DNA of 64,000 nt from Haemophilus influenzae (GTDB lineage Bacteria > Pseudomonadota > Gammaproteobacteria > Enterobacterales > Pasteurellaceae): assembly GCF_900475755.1 (NCBI RefSeq), contig NZ_LS483411.1:806001-870000 (forward strand), written 5' to 3'. Below the pieces are notes generated by a model. The model was not told the DNA's origin and ran no database searches. It saw only the letters and a program-made list of their open reading frames with translations. Shown here in pieces: positions 1 to 15,328 of this stretch (its first letter is position 1; each line of letters begins with the position of its first letter). Made by a program: the position numbers and the translations under genes.

Positions 1-1256
1 ACTAAAGTCGGAACCAACCAAGCCATTCCTTCAGATGAAAGAGGGAAGTGTTTCAATAATGAATTGATGCTTTCTGGTAACATTTTAACGTTATTTAAGC
101 TGTCACATAAACTAAAACAAACCGTAACGAGCAATGTACTATTGTATGTAAATTTTATTGATGGAAGTTTTTTTCGTAAGAATTGCAATAAAACAAGCAC
201 AATAGCTACTGGGTAAATTAATAACAAGGCTGGGATCGTTATGCGAAGTAGATCCGTTAAACCATATTGTGAAACAGTGATTGTTATCGCGGTAAAAAGG
301 GCGATCCAAAATGGATAGGAAAAGCGAGAGGAAAATTTTGCGAAATAATCAGCAGATGCGCTAGTTACACCAACAAGTGTTGTTAAGCTCGCTAATACAA
401 TAATACCAGCCATAATCCAAGTCCCAGCTGAACCGAATAAGACATTTACATAACGAGAGAAAATTTGTCCACCATTCATTGCCCCTTCTGCAACTGCAGC
501 ACTGGTTGCACCTAGATAGAAAAGCGAAAAATATAAACTGGCGAGTAAAATGACAGAAACAAATCCTGCTGAAATGGTGTATTTCACAATATCTTTGGTT
601 TTTGTCACATTTTTCGCTGATAATGCTCGGGCGACAATTCCACCAAAAGCAATGGCTGCAAGTACATCCATGGTTTGATAACCACTGGTTAAGCCGATTA
701 ATAAAGAATGGCTATTTTCATAAGCATTACTTGGCGCTTGAATTTCAGATAAAGGCGAAATAAATACGGTAATTGCTACAGCAATAAGTAACACTAATAA
801 AGCGGGTGTCATAAATTTACCCACGCTTGAAATGATCGTATTTGGGCTAATCATAAAGCCCATCGCGATTAAGTTAAAAATGAGTGAGAATACAAAACGA
901 ACATTCGCATTATTTTCTGTTAAGTCTAAAGGCAACCACGCCATTTCATAAGCAACATTAGTGATGCGGGGCATTGCAAAGGTAGAGCCAATGGTTAAAT
1001 AAAGTATAACGAGGAAACCTGTGCCAGCCCATTTTGGTAAATCTTTAGTAAGTTCTTCGCCACGACCTAAAATCGCTACCACAACAAGCGTAATAAATGG
1101 CATTAAAACGCCAGTTAAAACAAAGCCTAAGGAAGCACTCATCCAATGTTGTCCTGAGAAAAATCCTTCCATAGGCGGAAAAATGATATTACCCGCACCT
1201 AAAAATAAGGCGAAGATCATCATTCCTAAAACGATAATATCTTTACGTGAAAACAT
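1..1256 (-). CDS. brnQ: BrnQ branched-chain amino acid:cation symporter, 3' end cut by window
   Basis: The minus strand reads open from an ATG at 1254-1256 to the window edge, 418 full codons, with no stop. The protein starts MFSRKDIIVLGMMIFALFLG and is strongly hydrophobic with many predicted membrane segments. The early GAGNIIFPP motif is typical of the LIVCS (BrnQ) family. Family members import leucine, isoleucine and valine with Na+ or H+ across the inner membrane. Family length is about 435-440 residues, so only some 20 C-terminal residues are missing. It diverges from nhaA, and a CRP-type site lies between the two. Family assignment is firm; substrate is by homology. Confidence 0.9.
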   Translation of the reverse strand, partial: MFSRKDIIVLGMMIFALFLGAGNIIFPPMEGFFSGQHWMSASLGFVLTGVLMPFITLVVVAILGRGEELTKDLPKWAGTGFLVILYLTIGSTFAMPRITNVAYEMAWLPLDLTENNANVRFVFSLIFNLIAMGFMISPNTIISSVGKFMTPALLVLLIAVAITVFISPLSEIQAPSNAYENSHSLLIGLTSGYQTMDVLAAIAFGGIVARALSAKNVTKTKDIVKYTISAGFVSVILLASLYFSLFYLGATSAAVAEGAMNGGQIFSRYVNVLFGSAGTWIMAGIIVLASLTTLVGVTSASADYFAKFSSRFSYPFWIALFTAITITVSQYGLTDLLRITIPALLLIYPVAIVLVLLQFLRKKLPSIKFTYNSTLLVTVCFSLCDSLNNVKMLPESINSLLKHFPLSSEGMAWLVPTL

Positions 1257-1333
1257 AATTTTTGACTCTAAAAATAAAAAGGCCTGCATTCTACTACAAA
1301 GTAGATAAAATCCCTATTGCGTAAAATTAAAAA

Positions 1334-1349
1334 TGTGAATTTTGTCACA
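1334..1349. promoter_or_regulatory. CRP (cAMP receptor protein) site between brnQ and nhaA
   Basis: TGTGA-ATTTTG-TCACA matches both CRP half-sites exactly with the 6-base spacer. It is 78 bases upstream of the brnQ start and 130 bases upstream of the chosen nhaA start, so it could serve either gene. Confidence 0.6.
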
Positions 1350-1479
1350 ATATATGGCATTTTATCGACAATTCGCTAAAAATCCCGACAAAATCTACCG
1401 CACTTTTTCCTTTAACTTCGAAAATATGCTAGGATGCCCCTTTGTGAATTTTTTGCTATTTATTTTTAAAGGGGTTTAT

Positions 1480-2646
1480 GTGATAAAACTGATCCAACGT
1501 TTTTTTAAATTAGAATCTGCTGGTGGTATATTATTGCTTTTTTCAGCTGTTGTTGCGATGTTGCTGGCTAATTCGCCGTTAAGCAACCAATATAATGATT
1601 TTTTAAATTTACCTGTAAGTTTACAAATTGGTAGTTTCTCAATTAATAAAACCTTAATTCACTGGATTAATGATGGTTTTATGGCGGTGTTTTTTGTATT
1701 AGTGGGAATGGAAGTAAAAAAAGAATTATTTGAAGGTGCGCTTTCAACCTATCAACAAGCTATTTTCCCTGCTATTGCAGCTATTGGCGGAATGGTTATA
1801 CCGGCTGTAGTTTATTGGTTTATCGCTAAACAAGATCCAAGCTTAGCTAATGGCTGGGCAATTCCAATGGCAACAGACATTGCTTTTGTGCTAGGGATTA
1901 TGGCGTTATTGAGTAAACAAGTGCCACTTCCATTGAAAATATTTTTACTTGCCCTTGCTATTATTGATGACCTCGGTGCGATAGTTGTTATTGCATTATT
2001 TTTCTCGCACGGATTGAGTGTACAAGCACTAATTTTTTCTGCTGTGGCAATTATTGCACTGATATTACTAAATCGTTTCAAAGTTTCCGCACTTTGCGCT
2101 TATATGGTTGTAGGTGCAATTTTATGGGCTTCCGTATTAAAGTCTGGCGTGCATGCTACTTTAGCAGGCGTTATTATTGGTTTTAGCATTCCATTGAAAG
2201 GTAAAAAAGGAGAACGCCCATTAGATGATTTCGAGCATATTTTAGCCTCTTGGTCATCTTTCGTTATTTTACCGCTCTTTGCATTTGCCAATGCAGGTGT
2301 GAGTTTTGAGGGCATAGATGTGAATATGATTTCGTCGCCATTATTATTGGCTATAGCAAGCGGTTTAATTATTGGTAAACCTATCGGTGTTTTCGGATTT
2401 AGTTATATTTCTGTTAAATTGGGATTAGCTAAATTACCAGATGGAATTAATTTTAAACAAATTTTTGCCGTTGCGGTTTTATGTGGAATCGGTTTTACGA
2501 TGTCAATGTTCTTGGCAAGCCTTGCGTTTGATGCTAATGCGGGAGAAAGTGTCAATACTCTTTCTCGTTTAGGTATTCTACTTGGATCAACGGTTTCGGC
2601 AATACTTGGGTATTTATTCTTAAAACAAACGACAAAACTAAGTTAA
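1480..2646 (+). CDS. nhaA: NhaA Na+/H+ antiporter
   Basis: Exchanges Na+ for H+ across the inner membrane for sodium and pH homeostasis. From the GTG at 1480 the protein is 388 residues, the length of E. coli NhaA, and begins [18 protein letters not shown] after the start. The frame is open upstream to 1342, but that extension is not NhaA-like, and the GTG has an AAAGGGG ribosome binding site, so I chose it. The segment [17 protein letters not shown] carries the adjacent aspartates that bind Na+ and H+ in this family. Many hydrophobic helices follow. It ends in an inverted uptake-signal terminator. Family assignment is secure. Confidence 0.94.
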   Translation: MIKLIQRFFKLESAGGILLLFSAVVAMLLANSPLSNQYNDFLNLPVSLQIGSFSINKTLIHWINDGFMAVFFVLVGMEVKKELFEGALSTYQQAIFPAIAAIGGMVIPAVVYWFIAKQDPSLANGWAIPMATDIAFVLGIMALLSKQVPLPLKIFLLALAIIDDLGAIVVIALFFSHGLSVQALIFSAVAIIALILLNRFKVSALCAYMVVGAILWASVLKSGVHATLAGVIIGFSIPLKGKKGERPLDDFEHILASWSSFVILPLFAFANAGVSFEGIDVNMISSPLLLAIASGLIIGKPIGVFGFSYISVKLGLAKLPDGINFKQIFAVAVLCGIGFTMSMFLASLAFDANAGESVNTLSRLGILLGSTVSAILGYLFLKQTTKLS

Positions 2647-2652
2647 TCATAC

Positions 2653-2684
2653 ACAAAGTGCGGTAAAAATTTACCGCACTTGTT
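2653..2684. terminator. Bidirectional terminator made of inverted uptake signals
   Basis: AAGTGCGGT (2656-2664) and ACCGCACTT (2673-2681) form a stem with a short AT loop between the convergent nhaA and Lrp-family genes. Confidence 0.75.
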
Positions 2685-3146
2685 CTATAAGATAATTCCA
2701 CTATCTGCTTTGGTAAAATTCATTACAAATAAACTTTTATAAGTTCTTACATGAAATTCACCCGTCAATACTCGGCGTGTGAATGCGTGATAGCTTTCCA
2801 TATCTTTTGCATGGAGTAGCAACATAAAATCATAGTCCCCTGAGATTTCGTAACAGCTCACCACTTCGTCTTCTTGACGCATTTTCCGTTCAAATTGCTC
2901 TTGATAATAAGAATGTTGATTATCCATTTCGACCATGACAAATACGCTAATCGTACGCCCAACGGCTTTTGGGGAAACAACTGCAACTCGTTTTGTAATA
3001 ACGCTTGAATCAGTTAATGCTTGCACACGTCGTTGACAGGTTGCAACGGAACTATTCACTTTCTCTGACAGTTCTTTTAACGGAATCATGGCATCTTGTT
3101 GTAATACATTCAAAATATGACGATCTAATTTATCCAGTGTTTGCAT
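2685..3146 (-). CDS. Lrp/AsnC-family transcriptional regulator
   Basis: DNA-binding feast/famine regulator. From the ATG at 3146 the protein is 153 residues (MQTLDKLDRHILNVLQQDAM), the usual size. The open frame extends upstream, but those residues do not resemble the family. An N-terminal helix-turn-helix (ELSEKVNSSVATCQRRVQAL, residues about 20-40) precedes an RAM/AsnC ligand domain with EISGDYDFMLLL. It diverges from the RarD-type transporter gene, with about 120 bases between them, so it may regulate that gene; this is inference from position only. The effector is unknown. Confidence 0.85.
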   Translation of the reverse strand: MQTLDKLDRHILNVLQQDAMIPLKELSEKVNSSVATCQRRVQALTDSSVITKRVAVVSPKAVGRTISVFVMVEMDNQHSYYQEQFERKMRQEDEVVSCYEISGDYDFMLLLHAKDMESYHAFTRRVLTGEFHVRTYKSLFVMNFTKADSGIIL

Positions 3147-3264
3147 AAGATAATTTCTCAAAAATGTAATAATTGGGAGAAATATTATCACAATAAAAAT
3201 AAAGTTGAGATTTTTTATTGTCTTGGGATTTTATAATAATCATATTGATGAGATGAGGTCCAAG

Positions 3265-4155
3265 ATGAAAGTAGTCACTCAAGGCGTATTATTGTGTATT
3301 TTTTCACAATGTTTATTTGGCATATTGTATTTATTTAGCATATGGCTCCAACCACTTAGCGGAACAGATGTGTTTGCGTGGCGTATGCTGACCATGATCT
3401 TTGGGCTACTTTTAATTTTATTCCCGACTATTGGTTGCCGCTCTATTTTGTCTCTTATCACGACAACTTTAGGAAAAAGTTGGAGGAGTTGGGTTTTATT
3501 TTTACTGGGGACATTAGATGCGGGAAGTCAATTCTGGCTCTTTATGTGGGCACCGCTAAATGGTGAAGGGATAAATATTGTAATGGGATATTTCCTTTTT
3601 CCTCTGATCATGGCTGTTTTAGGATGGGCTTGGTTAAAAGAACGCTTATCATTTATTCAGAAAATCGCGCTTTTACTGGCTGCCTGTGGTGTTGCACATG
3701 AATTATGGCACACTCAAAGTTTTTCATGGACAAGCTTGTGGGTTTGTACGGTTTATCCATTTTATTATCTAAGCCGTAAATTGATGAAAATCCCTGCTCT
3801 ACAAGGGATTACATTGGATATTATTTTAATTTCGATTCCTTGCTTTATTTATATTCTTTCTCAAAGCGATACACTTTCTTTAGTTACGCAAGAATATCGT
3901 TATTGGTTATTGCTACCAGCACTTGGCATGGTGAGTGCGATTTCGCTTTCAACCAACTTAAAATCCAGCCAACAAATTCCAGTCAGTATTTTTGCGGTGT
4001 TGAGTTATATCGAGCCGATATTGCTTTTTTTAATAGCTGTCTTTGTGCTGGATAATCAAATGACCACAAGCGACTATTTTACTTATGTGCCTATTTGGTT
4101 AAGTCTCATTGTTATTGGCATAGAAGGGCTTTTAAACAAAAATAAAGTGCGGTGA
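3265..4155 (+). CDS. RarD-type EamA/DMT-family transporter
   Basis: Inner-membrane protein of the drug/metabolite transporter superfamily. From the ATG at 3265 it is 296 residues, the length of E. coli RarD, and starts MKVVTQGVLLCIFSQCLFGI with about ten hydrophobic segments. An ATG at 3253 and one at 3205 are in frame, but 3265 has a GAGG-type ribosome binding site and fits RarD best. Substrate is unknown for the family. It is divergent from the Lrp-family gene and ends in an uptake-signal terminator. Confidence 0.8.
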   Translation: MKVVTQGVLLCIFSQCLFGILYLFSIWLQPLSGTDVFAWRMLTMIFGLLLILFPTIGCRSILSLITTTLGKSWRSWVLFLLGTLDAGSQFWLFMWAPLNGEGINIVMGYFLFPLIMAVLGWAWLKERLSFIQKIALLLAACGVAHELWHTQSFSWTSLWVCTVYPFYYLSRKLMKIPALQGITLDIILISIPCFIYILSQSDTLSLVTQEYRYWLLLPALGMVSAISLSTNLKSSQQIPVSIFAVLSYIEPILLFLIAVFVLDNQMTTSDYFTYVPIWLSLIVIGIEGLLNKNKVR

Positions 4156-4173
4156 AAATTAACCGCACTTATT
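4142..4173. terminator. Bidirectional terminator made of inverted uptake signals
   Basis: AAGTGCGGT at 4145-4153 and ACCGCACTT at 4162-4170, flanked by AAT/ATT, form a long stem between the convergent transporter gene and guaA. Confidence 0.75.
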
Positions 4174-4216
4174 AAAGTTACTGAAATAATTAGAAAGTAT
4201 CTGAAATAGAGATTTT

Positions 4217-5788
4217 CTATTCCCACTCGATTGTCGCTGGCGGTTTCCCGCTAATGTCATATACGACGCGGGAAATGCCGTTCACTTCGTTGATGATGCG
4301 GTTAGATACTTTACCTAATAAATCATAAGGCAAATGTGCCCAATGTGCGGTCATAAAATCGATGGTTTCTACTGCGCGTAGAGAAATAACCCAATCGTAT
4401 TTACGCCCATCGCCCATTACACCAACAGATTTCACAGGCAAGAATACACTGAAGGCTTGGCTGGTTTTTTCATACCAACCGCTGTTGCGTAATTCTTCGA
4501 TAAAGATTGCATCCGCACGGCGTAATAAATCGCAGTATTCTTTTTTCACTTCGCCTAATATACGTACGCCTAAACCTGGACCAGGGAATGGGTGGCGGTT
4601 GATCATTTCAGCTGGTAAGCCTAATGCTAGACCGATTTTACGTACTTCATCTTTAAACAATTCACGTAATGGTTCAACTAAGCCCAGTTTCATATAGTCT
4701 GGTAAGCCACCTACGTTGTGGTGTGATTTAATCACATGTGCTTTACCAGTTTTGCTTGCTGCAGATTCGATCACATCAGGGTAGATCGTACCTTGTGCCA
4801 ACCATTTCACATTAGTGAGTTTTTTCGATTCATCATCGAATACATCAACGAATACTTTACCGATAATTTTACGTTTCGCTTCAGGATCTGATACCCCTGC
4901 AAGTTCGCCTAGGAAGCGGCTTTCTGCATCAACACGAGTGATGTTTAAACCGAATTTATCGCCAAACATTTCCATGACTTGATCGCCTTCGTGTAAGCGA
5001 AGCAAACCGTTATCCACAAATACGCAGTGTAAGTTTTTGCCGATAGCACGGTGTAAAAGTAATGCAACCACAGAAGAGTCCACACCACCAGATAAGCCTA
5101 AAATCACTTCATCATCGCCCACTTGTTCTTTGATGCGAGCAACGGCATCTTCGATAATGTTTTCAGCTGTCCATTTGGTTTCGCAACCACAGATGTTTAC
5201 TACGAAGTTGGTTAATAATTCCAAGCCTTTTTTAGTATGCGTTACTTCAGGGTGGAACTGCACACCGTAGAAACGACGGCTTTCGTCTGACATTGCTGCG
5301 ATAGGGCAGGTTAGCGTTGTGCCAGTTACTTTGAAGTTTTCTGGTAAGCGCGTTACCTTATCGCCGTGGCTCATCCAAACGTCTAATTTTGGCTCAGAAG
5401 CGGTCGAATTATCGTTTAAATTTGCAAAAAGTGCGGTGGAATTTTCAAGAGAAACTGAAGCATAGCCGAACTCTCTGTGATCAGATGTTTCGGTTAAGCC
5501 GCCAAGTTGCATCGCCATAGTTTGCATTCCATAGCAAACGCCGAGCACTGGAACGCCTGCGTTAAACACATATTCAGGCGCACGTGGGCTGTTTTCTTCA
5601 GTTGTGCTTTCAGGACTGCCAGAAAGAATGATACCCGTTGGAGCAAATTCACGGATTTGTTGTTCGGTTACATCCCAAGCCCAAAGTTCGCAGTACACAC
5701 CAATTTCACGCACACGACGCGCAATCAGTTGAGTATATTGTGAACCGAAGTCGAGGATCAGGATTTTGTGATTGTGGATATTTGTCAT
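4217..5788 (-). CDS. guaA: GMP synthase (glutamine-hydrolysing)
   Basis: Converts XMP, glutamine and ATP to GMP in the cytosol, the last step of GMP synthesis. The 523-residue length is normal. The N-terminal class I glutamine amidotransferase domain has GVCYGMQ with the nucleophile Cys85 and the FHPE catalytic His-Glu pair. The ATP-pyrophosphatase domain carries the P-loop LSGGVDSS, and a C-terminal dimerisation domain ends in PPATIEWE. It lies 108 bases after guaB on the same strand, the classical guaBA pair. The gap holds an uptake signal at 5852-5860 but no clear terminator, so co-transcription is likely. Confidence 0.97.
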   Translation of the reverse strand: MTNIHNHKILILDFGSQYTQLIARRVREIGVYCELWAWDVTEQQIREFAPTGIILSGSPESTTEENSPRAPEYVFNAGVPVLGVCYGMQTMAMQLGGLTETSDHREFGYASVSLENSTALFANLNDNSTASEPKLDVWMSHGDKVTRLPENFKVTGTTLTCPIAAMSDESRRFYGVQFHPEVTHTKKGLELLTNFVVNICGCETKWTAENIIEDAVARIKEQVGDDEVILGLSGGVDSSVVALLLHRAIGKNLHCVFVDNGLLRLHEGDQVMEMFGDKFGLNITRVDAESRFLGELAGVSDPEAKRKIIGKVFVDVFDDESKKLTNVKWLAQGTIYPDVIESAASKTGKAHVIKSHHNVGGLPDYMKLGLVEPLRELFKDEVRKIGLALGLPAEMINRHPFPGPGLGVRILGEVKKEYCDLLRRADAIFIEELRNSGWYEKTSQAFSVFLPVKSVGVMGDGRKYDWVISLRAVETIDFMTAHWAHLPYDLLGKVSNRIINEVNGISRVVYDISGKPPATIEWE

Positions 5789-5896
5789 TTATAATGCTCT
5801 TATTATTGATAGTGTGGACGGTTAATTTCCTCTAAAACTTTGCAAAAACCAACCGCACTTTAAACAGCAAAAGGCAGGCTAAAGCTCACCCTACAG

Positions 5897-7387
<1,491 letters not shown>

Positions 7388-7407
7388 TTAAAAAATATTG
7401 CGGCGGG

Positions 7408-7436
7408 ATTATACAGATTTTACTTGATTTTGAAAA
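7408..7436 (-). promoter_or_regulatory. Probable guaB promoter
   Basis: On the minus strand a perfect TATAAT (7408-7413) sits 45 bases before the guaB ATG. A weak TTTTCA-like -35 lies 17 bases upstream. Only the -10 is convincing. Confidence 0.45.
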
Positions 7437-7489
7437 CGAAATTTTAGGATTTATGCTATGATTTTCGCTCCGTTTGGTACAAGGAATAA

Positions 7490-8398
<909 letters not shown>

Positions 8399-8495
8399 TA
8401 GCAATAAAAGTTTGACTATTCTAACCGCACTTTTTAATAAAATGCTTATATTTCCATCAAAAGATCATTTTTTTAAATATTTTTACAAAAAGTAC

Positions 8496-8523
8496 TTGCA
8501 AGGGATTTGAAAATCCCTATAAT
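8496..8523 (+). promoter_or_regulatory. rRNA operon promoter P1 (copy 1)
   Basis: TTGCAA (-35, 8496-8501), a 16-base spacer and a perfect TATAAT (8518-8523), followed by a GC-rich GCACCGC discriminator as expected for stringent control. AT-rich DNA from 8461 resembles an UP element. The spacer contains the inverted repeat GGGATTT-GA-AAATCCC. Confidence 0.85.
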
Positions 8524-8533
8524 GCACCGCACA

Positions 8534-8600
8534 CAACGACGCACTGTTGTGAAGTTTTTAAGTTTCCAAGTGCGTCGTTCTTTTTTGCTCTTTAACAATA
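8534..8600 (+). promoter_or_regulatory. rRNA leader: hairpin and boxA antitermination site (copy 1)
   Basis: A stem of ACGACGCACT with AGTGCGTCGT is followed by CTTTTTT, which looks like an intrinsic terminator. Right after it comes TGCTCTTTAACA (8586-8597), identical to the enterobacterial boxA that loads the Nus antitermination complex. The hairpin takes the place of boxB. Confidence 0.75.
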
Positions 8601-8755
8601 TATCAGACAATCTGTGTGGGCACTTGTTGATTGACTTGTTTTAAAAATATTTTTTAATTTTGAAGTCTTAATAGGTGCTTAACTGAAAATTCATAATTAC
8701 TTTTTTAAGTAGTGTTTTATTTATAGCTAAGTAGTTTATTGAGCGATTGAACTTG

Positions 8756-10293
<1,538 letters not shown>

Positions 10294-10372
10294 CAGAAGA
10301 CGAGAGACAGCGAGTGCTCACACAGATTGGCTGATAGTTGTAGACAAATGAGCAGAAGAAAACATTACCCTT

Positions 10373-10449
<77 letters not shown>

Positions 10450-10534
10450 CTCTGAGAGTGGATAAAGGCGTAATGGTCAATCATTTATTATAAAAATATT
10501 AACTAATTAATATAATAAATGATGAATGATAAAT

Positions 10535-10610
10535 GGGGATATAGCTCAGCTGGGAGAGCGCCTGCCTTGCACGCAGGAGGTCAGCGGTTCGATCCCGCTT
10601 ATCTCCACCA
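10535..10610 (+). tRNA. tRNA-Ala (TGC) in the 16S-23S spacer (copy 1)
   Basis: 76 bases, GGGGATATAGCTCAGCTGGG start and CCA end; anticodon loop TTTGCAC region gives UGC. Second spacer tRNA of the rRNA operon. Confidence 0.97.
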
Positions 10611-11012
10611 CTTATCATCGTTAAGTAAATTAGAAAAAGACAAAGTAATAAGGTATTGAGATAGTATTAAGCTATTTTAAATATTAGGTTATTTTATTCT
10701 TAGTTTTAAGTTTAATTTTAAATTTAATTTTTTTAGTTTATTTAACGATGATAACTGAAAAGTTTTATCAACTGTTCTTTAAAAAATTGGAAACAAGCTG
10801 AAAACAAGAGATTTTCGAGAGAAAGTCTGAGTAGGCAAGACAGGAAAGTGAGAGGAGGGAACTGAGAAGGAAACTCTAAAAACAAAACCTGTTTTGCATA
10901 AAATCTTGATTGAACAAAAGCAATCAAGTGTTTAGTTGAATGAAAATACGCATCAAATTGACCGTACTTTGAAGTGAAAACTTAAAGTGATTGAAAACAT
11001 TTGAGGTTGTAT
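10611..11012 (+). other. Spacer between tRNA-Ala and 23S, with a second boxA (copy 1)
   Basis: 402 bases without a gene. It holds TGTTCTTTAA (10773-10782), a boxA-like element that renews antitermination before 23S. Near its end, GTTGTATAGTTAAG (11006-11019) is exactly complementary to CTTAACTATACAAC (13903-13916) after 23S, forming the processing stem cut by RNase III. Confidence 0.75.
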
Positions 11013-13912
<2,900 letters not shown>

Positions 13913-14109
13913 CAACGCTCAAGTGTTTTTGAGAAAAGAGCGAAAGAGAAGAGTAGACAAACAACTTAAATATAGAAGACTTAATAGAAAGGAAAAATAG
14001 AAAGAAAATCGAGTTCAGCTTGTTGCCGATAAGAAGAAGAGAGACGAAAAGCGAAAAAAGTGAAGTCGTAAAAGAGAAGAAACAAAGAGAGAAGTTATTA
14101 AAGAATTAT

Positions 14110-14224
14110 CCCGGCGGCGATAGTGCGGTGGAACCACCTGAGACCATACCGAACTCAGAAGTGAAACGCTGTAATGCCGATGGTAGTGTGGGGTTTCCCC
14201 ATGTGAGAGTAGGGCACCGCCGGG
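14110..14224 (+). rRNA. rrf: 5S ribosomal RNA (copy 1)
   Basis: Helix I is CCCGGCGG (14110-14117) paired with CCGCCGGG (14217-14224). The core CCGAACTCAGAAGTGAAAC and GATGGTAGTGTGGGG is standard 5S. Followed by T-rich DNA. Confidence 0.95.
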
Positions 14225-14273
14225 TTTTATTTTTTTAGTTTATTCATTGAGTAAATTAAAAAAATAAAGAATC

Positions 14274-14388
14274 TTTGGCAGAGATAGTGCAATAGGTCCA
14301 CCTGATACCATACCGAACTCAGAAGTGAAATGTTGTAACGCTGATGGTAGTGTGGGGTTTCCCCATGTGAGAGTAAGGCACTGCCAAT
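14274..14388 (+). rRNA. Second, divergent 5S ribosomal RNA
   Basis: Lies 50 bases after the normal 5S and has the same length. It keeps CCGAACTCAGAAGTGAAA and GATGGTAGTGTGGGG but differs elsewhere. Its helix I is TTGGCAG paired with CTGCCAA, so both strands changed together. In helix II the GG to AA changes on one side are matched by C to T changes on the other. This suggests a folded, selected RNA and not a decaying copy. Absent from the second rRNA operon. Confidence 0.85.
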
Positions 14389-14401
14389 TGTCATTTTTAG
14401 C

Positions 14402-14478
14402 GGAGTGGTAGTTCAGCTGGTTAGAATACCTGCCTGTCACGCAGGGGGTCGCGGGTTCGAGTCCCGTCCATTCCGCCA
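14402..14478 (+). tRNA. tRNA-Asp (GTC)
   Basis: 77 bases with CCA; anticodon loop CTGTCAC gives GUC. Distal gene of the first rRNA operon, 13 bases after the second 5S. Confidence 0.97.
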
Positions 14479-14509
14479 ATTATTTATATCATAATTTATC
14501 TATACCAAT

Positions 14510-14585
14510 AGGGGCGTAGTTCAATTGGTAGAGCACCGGTCTCCAAAACCGGGTGTTGGGAGTTCGAGCCTCTCCGCCCCTGCCA
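14510..14585 (+). tRNA. tRNA-Trp (CCA)
   Basis: 76 bases with CCA; anticodon loop CTCCAAA gives CCA. Last gene of the first rRNA operon. No clear terminator hairpin follows. Confidence 0.97.
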
Positions 14586-14873
14586 TTAAAAAGCCTATCA
14601 TTTTCAATAATTTACTACATTGTAAAAATTTTCTTGTGAGAAATCATTGTCTTCGTGTGGCGTAAATGTGACATTTATTCACAAACTTTATTGTGTGATT
14701 GCGTTTAAATGTGTAGGAATCTAATAGTTTCTGATAATTAATTTTGTTTAAGATTATAAATAATCGTTTTTTGAACATTATCTTTAAATAATTTTGACCA
14801 GTTTTCTAATTTTACATTAGAATACGAGCCTTAGTTTTGTTGTAAGGAATAAAAATGGAAGAGTCTCCAGAAA

Positions 14874-15266
14874 TTGCCACGAATTATTACTGATGTATTG
14901 AAAATCGTGCTTTGCACAGCGTTGATTGCGCTAGCGATTGTGCTTATTATTGCCCTTGTAAAAATAACTTATACTTTATCTATGATGGTGCTTAATACTT
15001 CGTCTGTTGTACCTTATGATGTTGCTGAACAAGCAGTAATGTTTTTCTTATATTTCGGGTTTATTGGTTTGATTGTGCAGTATTTTAAAAGCGGCTATCA
15101 TTTCCCTTTACGCTATTTTATTTATGCAGGGATTACTGCGATGTTACGTTTAATTATTGTTAATCACGAAAGCTCGGTAGATACTATCTTATTTGCTGGT
15201 GCAATATTAATTATGGTAATTGCACTTTGTTTGGTGTTATATTCTAATAAATTGAAAAATTTATAA
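14874..15266 (+). CDS. psiE: PsiE-family membrane protein, start region frameshifted
   Basis: Small inner-membrane protein of the phosphate-starvation-inducible PsiE family; biochemical role unknown. The 130-residue frame has four hydrophobic segments and the family signature FFLYFGFIGLIVQYFKSGYHFPLRYF. The good ribosome binding site TAAGGA and ATG at 14855 lie in another frame: that ATG codes for 12 codons and stops at TGA (14891-14893). The PsiE frame is open only from 14853 and its first usable start is a TTG at 14874 without a ribosome binding site. Two bases missing in the TCTCC run at 14863-14867 would explain this. So the gene is either poorly expressed or broken. It ends in a strong palindromic terminator. 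Confidence 0.75.
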   Translation: MPRIITDVLKIVLCTALIALAIVLIIALVKITYTLSMMVLNTSSVVPYDVAEQAVMFFLYFGFIGLIVQYFKSGYHFPLRYFIYAGITAMLRLIIVNHESSVDTILFAGAILIMVIALCLVLYSNKLKNL

Positions 15267-15286
15267 TTTAGACTACAACTAATAAA

Positions 15287-15314
15287 AAACGCACTTCAAT
15301 TGAAGTGCGTTTTG
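15287..15314. terminator. Bidirectional palindromic terminator
   Basis: A perfect 28-base palindrome, A-tract and ACGCACTTCAA followed by its complement and a T-tract, lies between the convergent psiE and hemY. It resembles but is not the uptake signal (no GGT). Confidence 0.8.
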
Positions 15315-15328
15315 TCTTTTAAGTTGAG

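Noticed and set aside
1021..1308. 95-codon open frame on the plus strand
   Set aside because: It is antisense to brnQ, which has family-level similarity throughout.
1342..1479. N-terminal extension of nhaA
   Set aside because: The added 46 residues are not NhaA-like and the GTG at 1480 gives the standard 388 residues with a ribosome binding site.
14665..14690. CRP-like TGTGA...TCACA before psiE
   Set aside because: The spacer is 7 bases, not 6, so the half-sites are out of phase.
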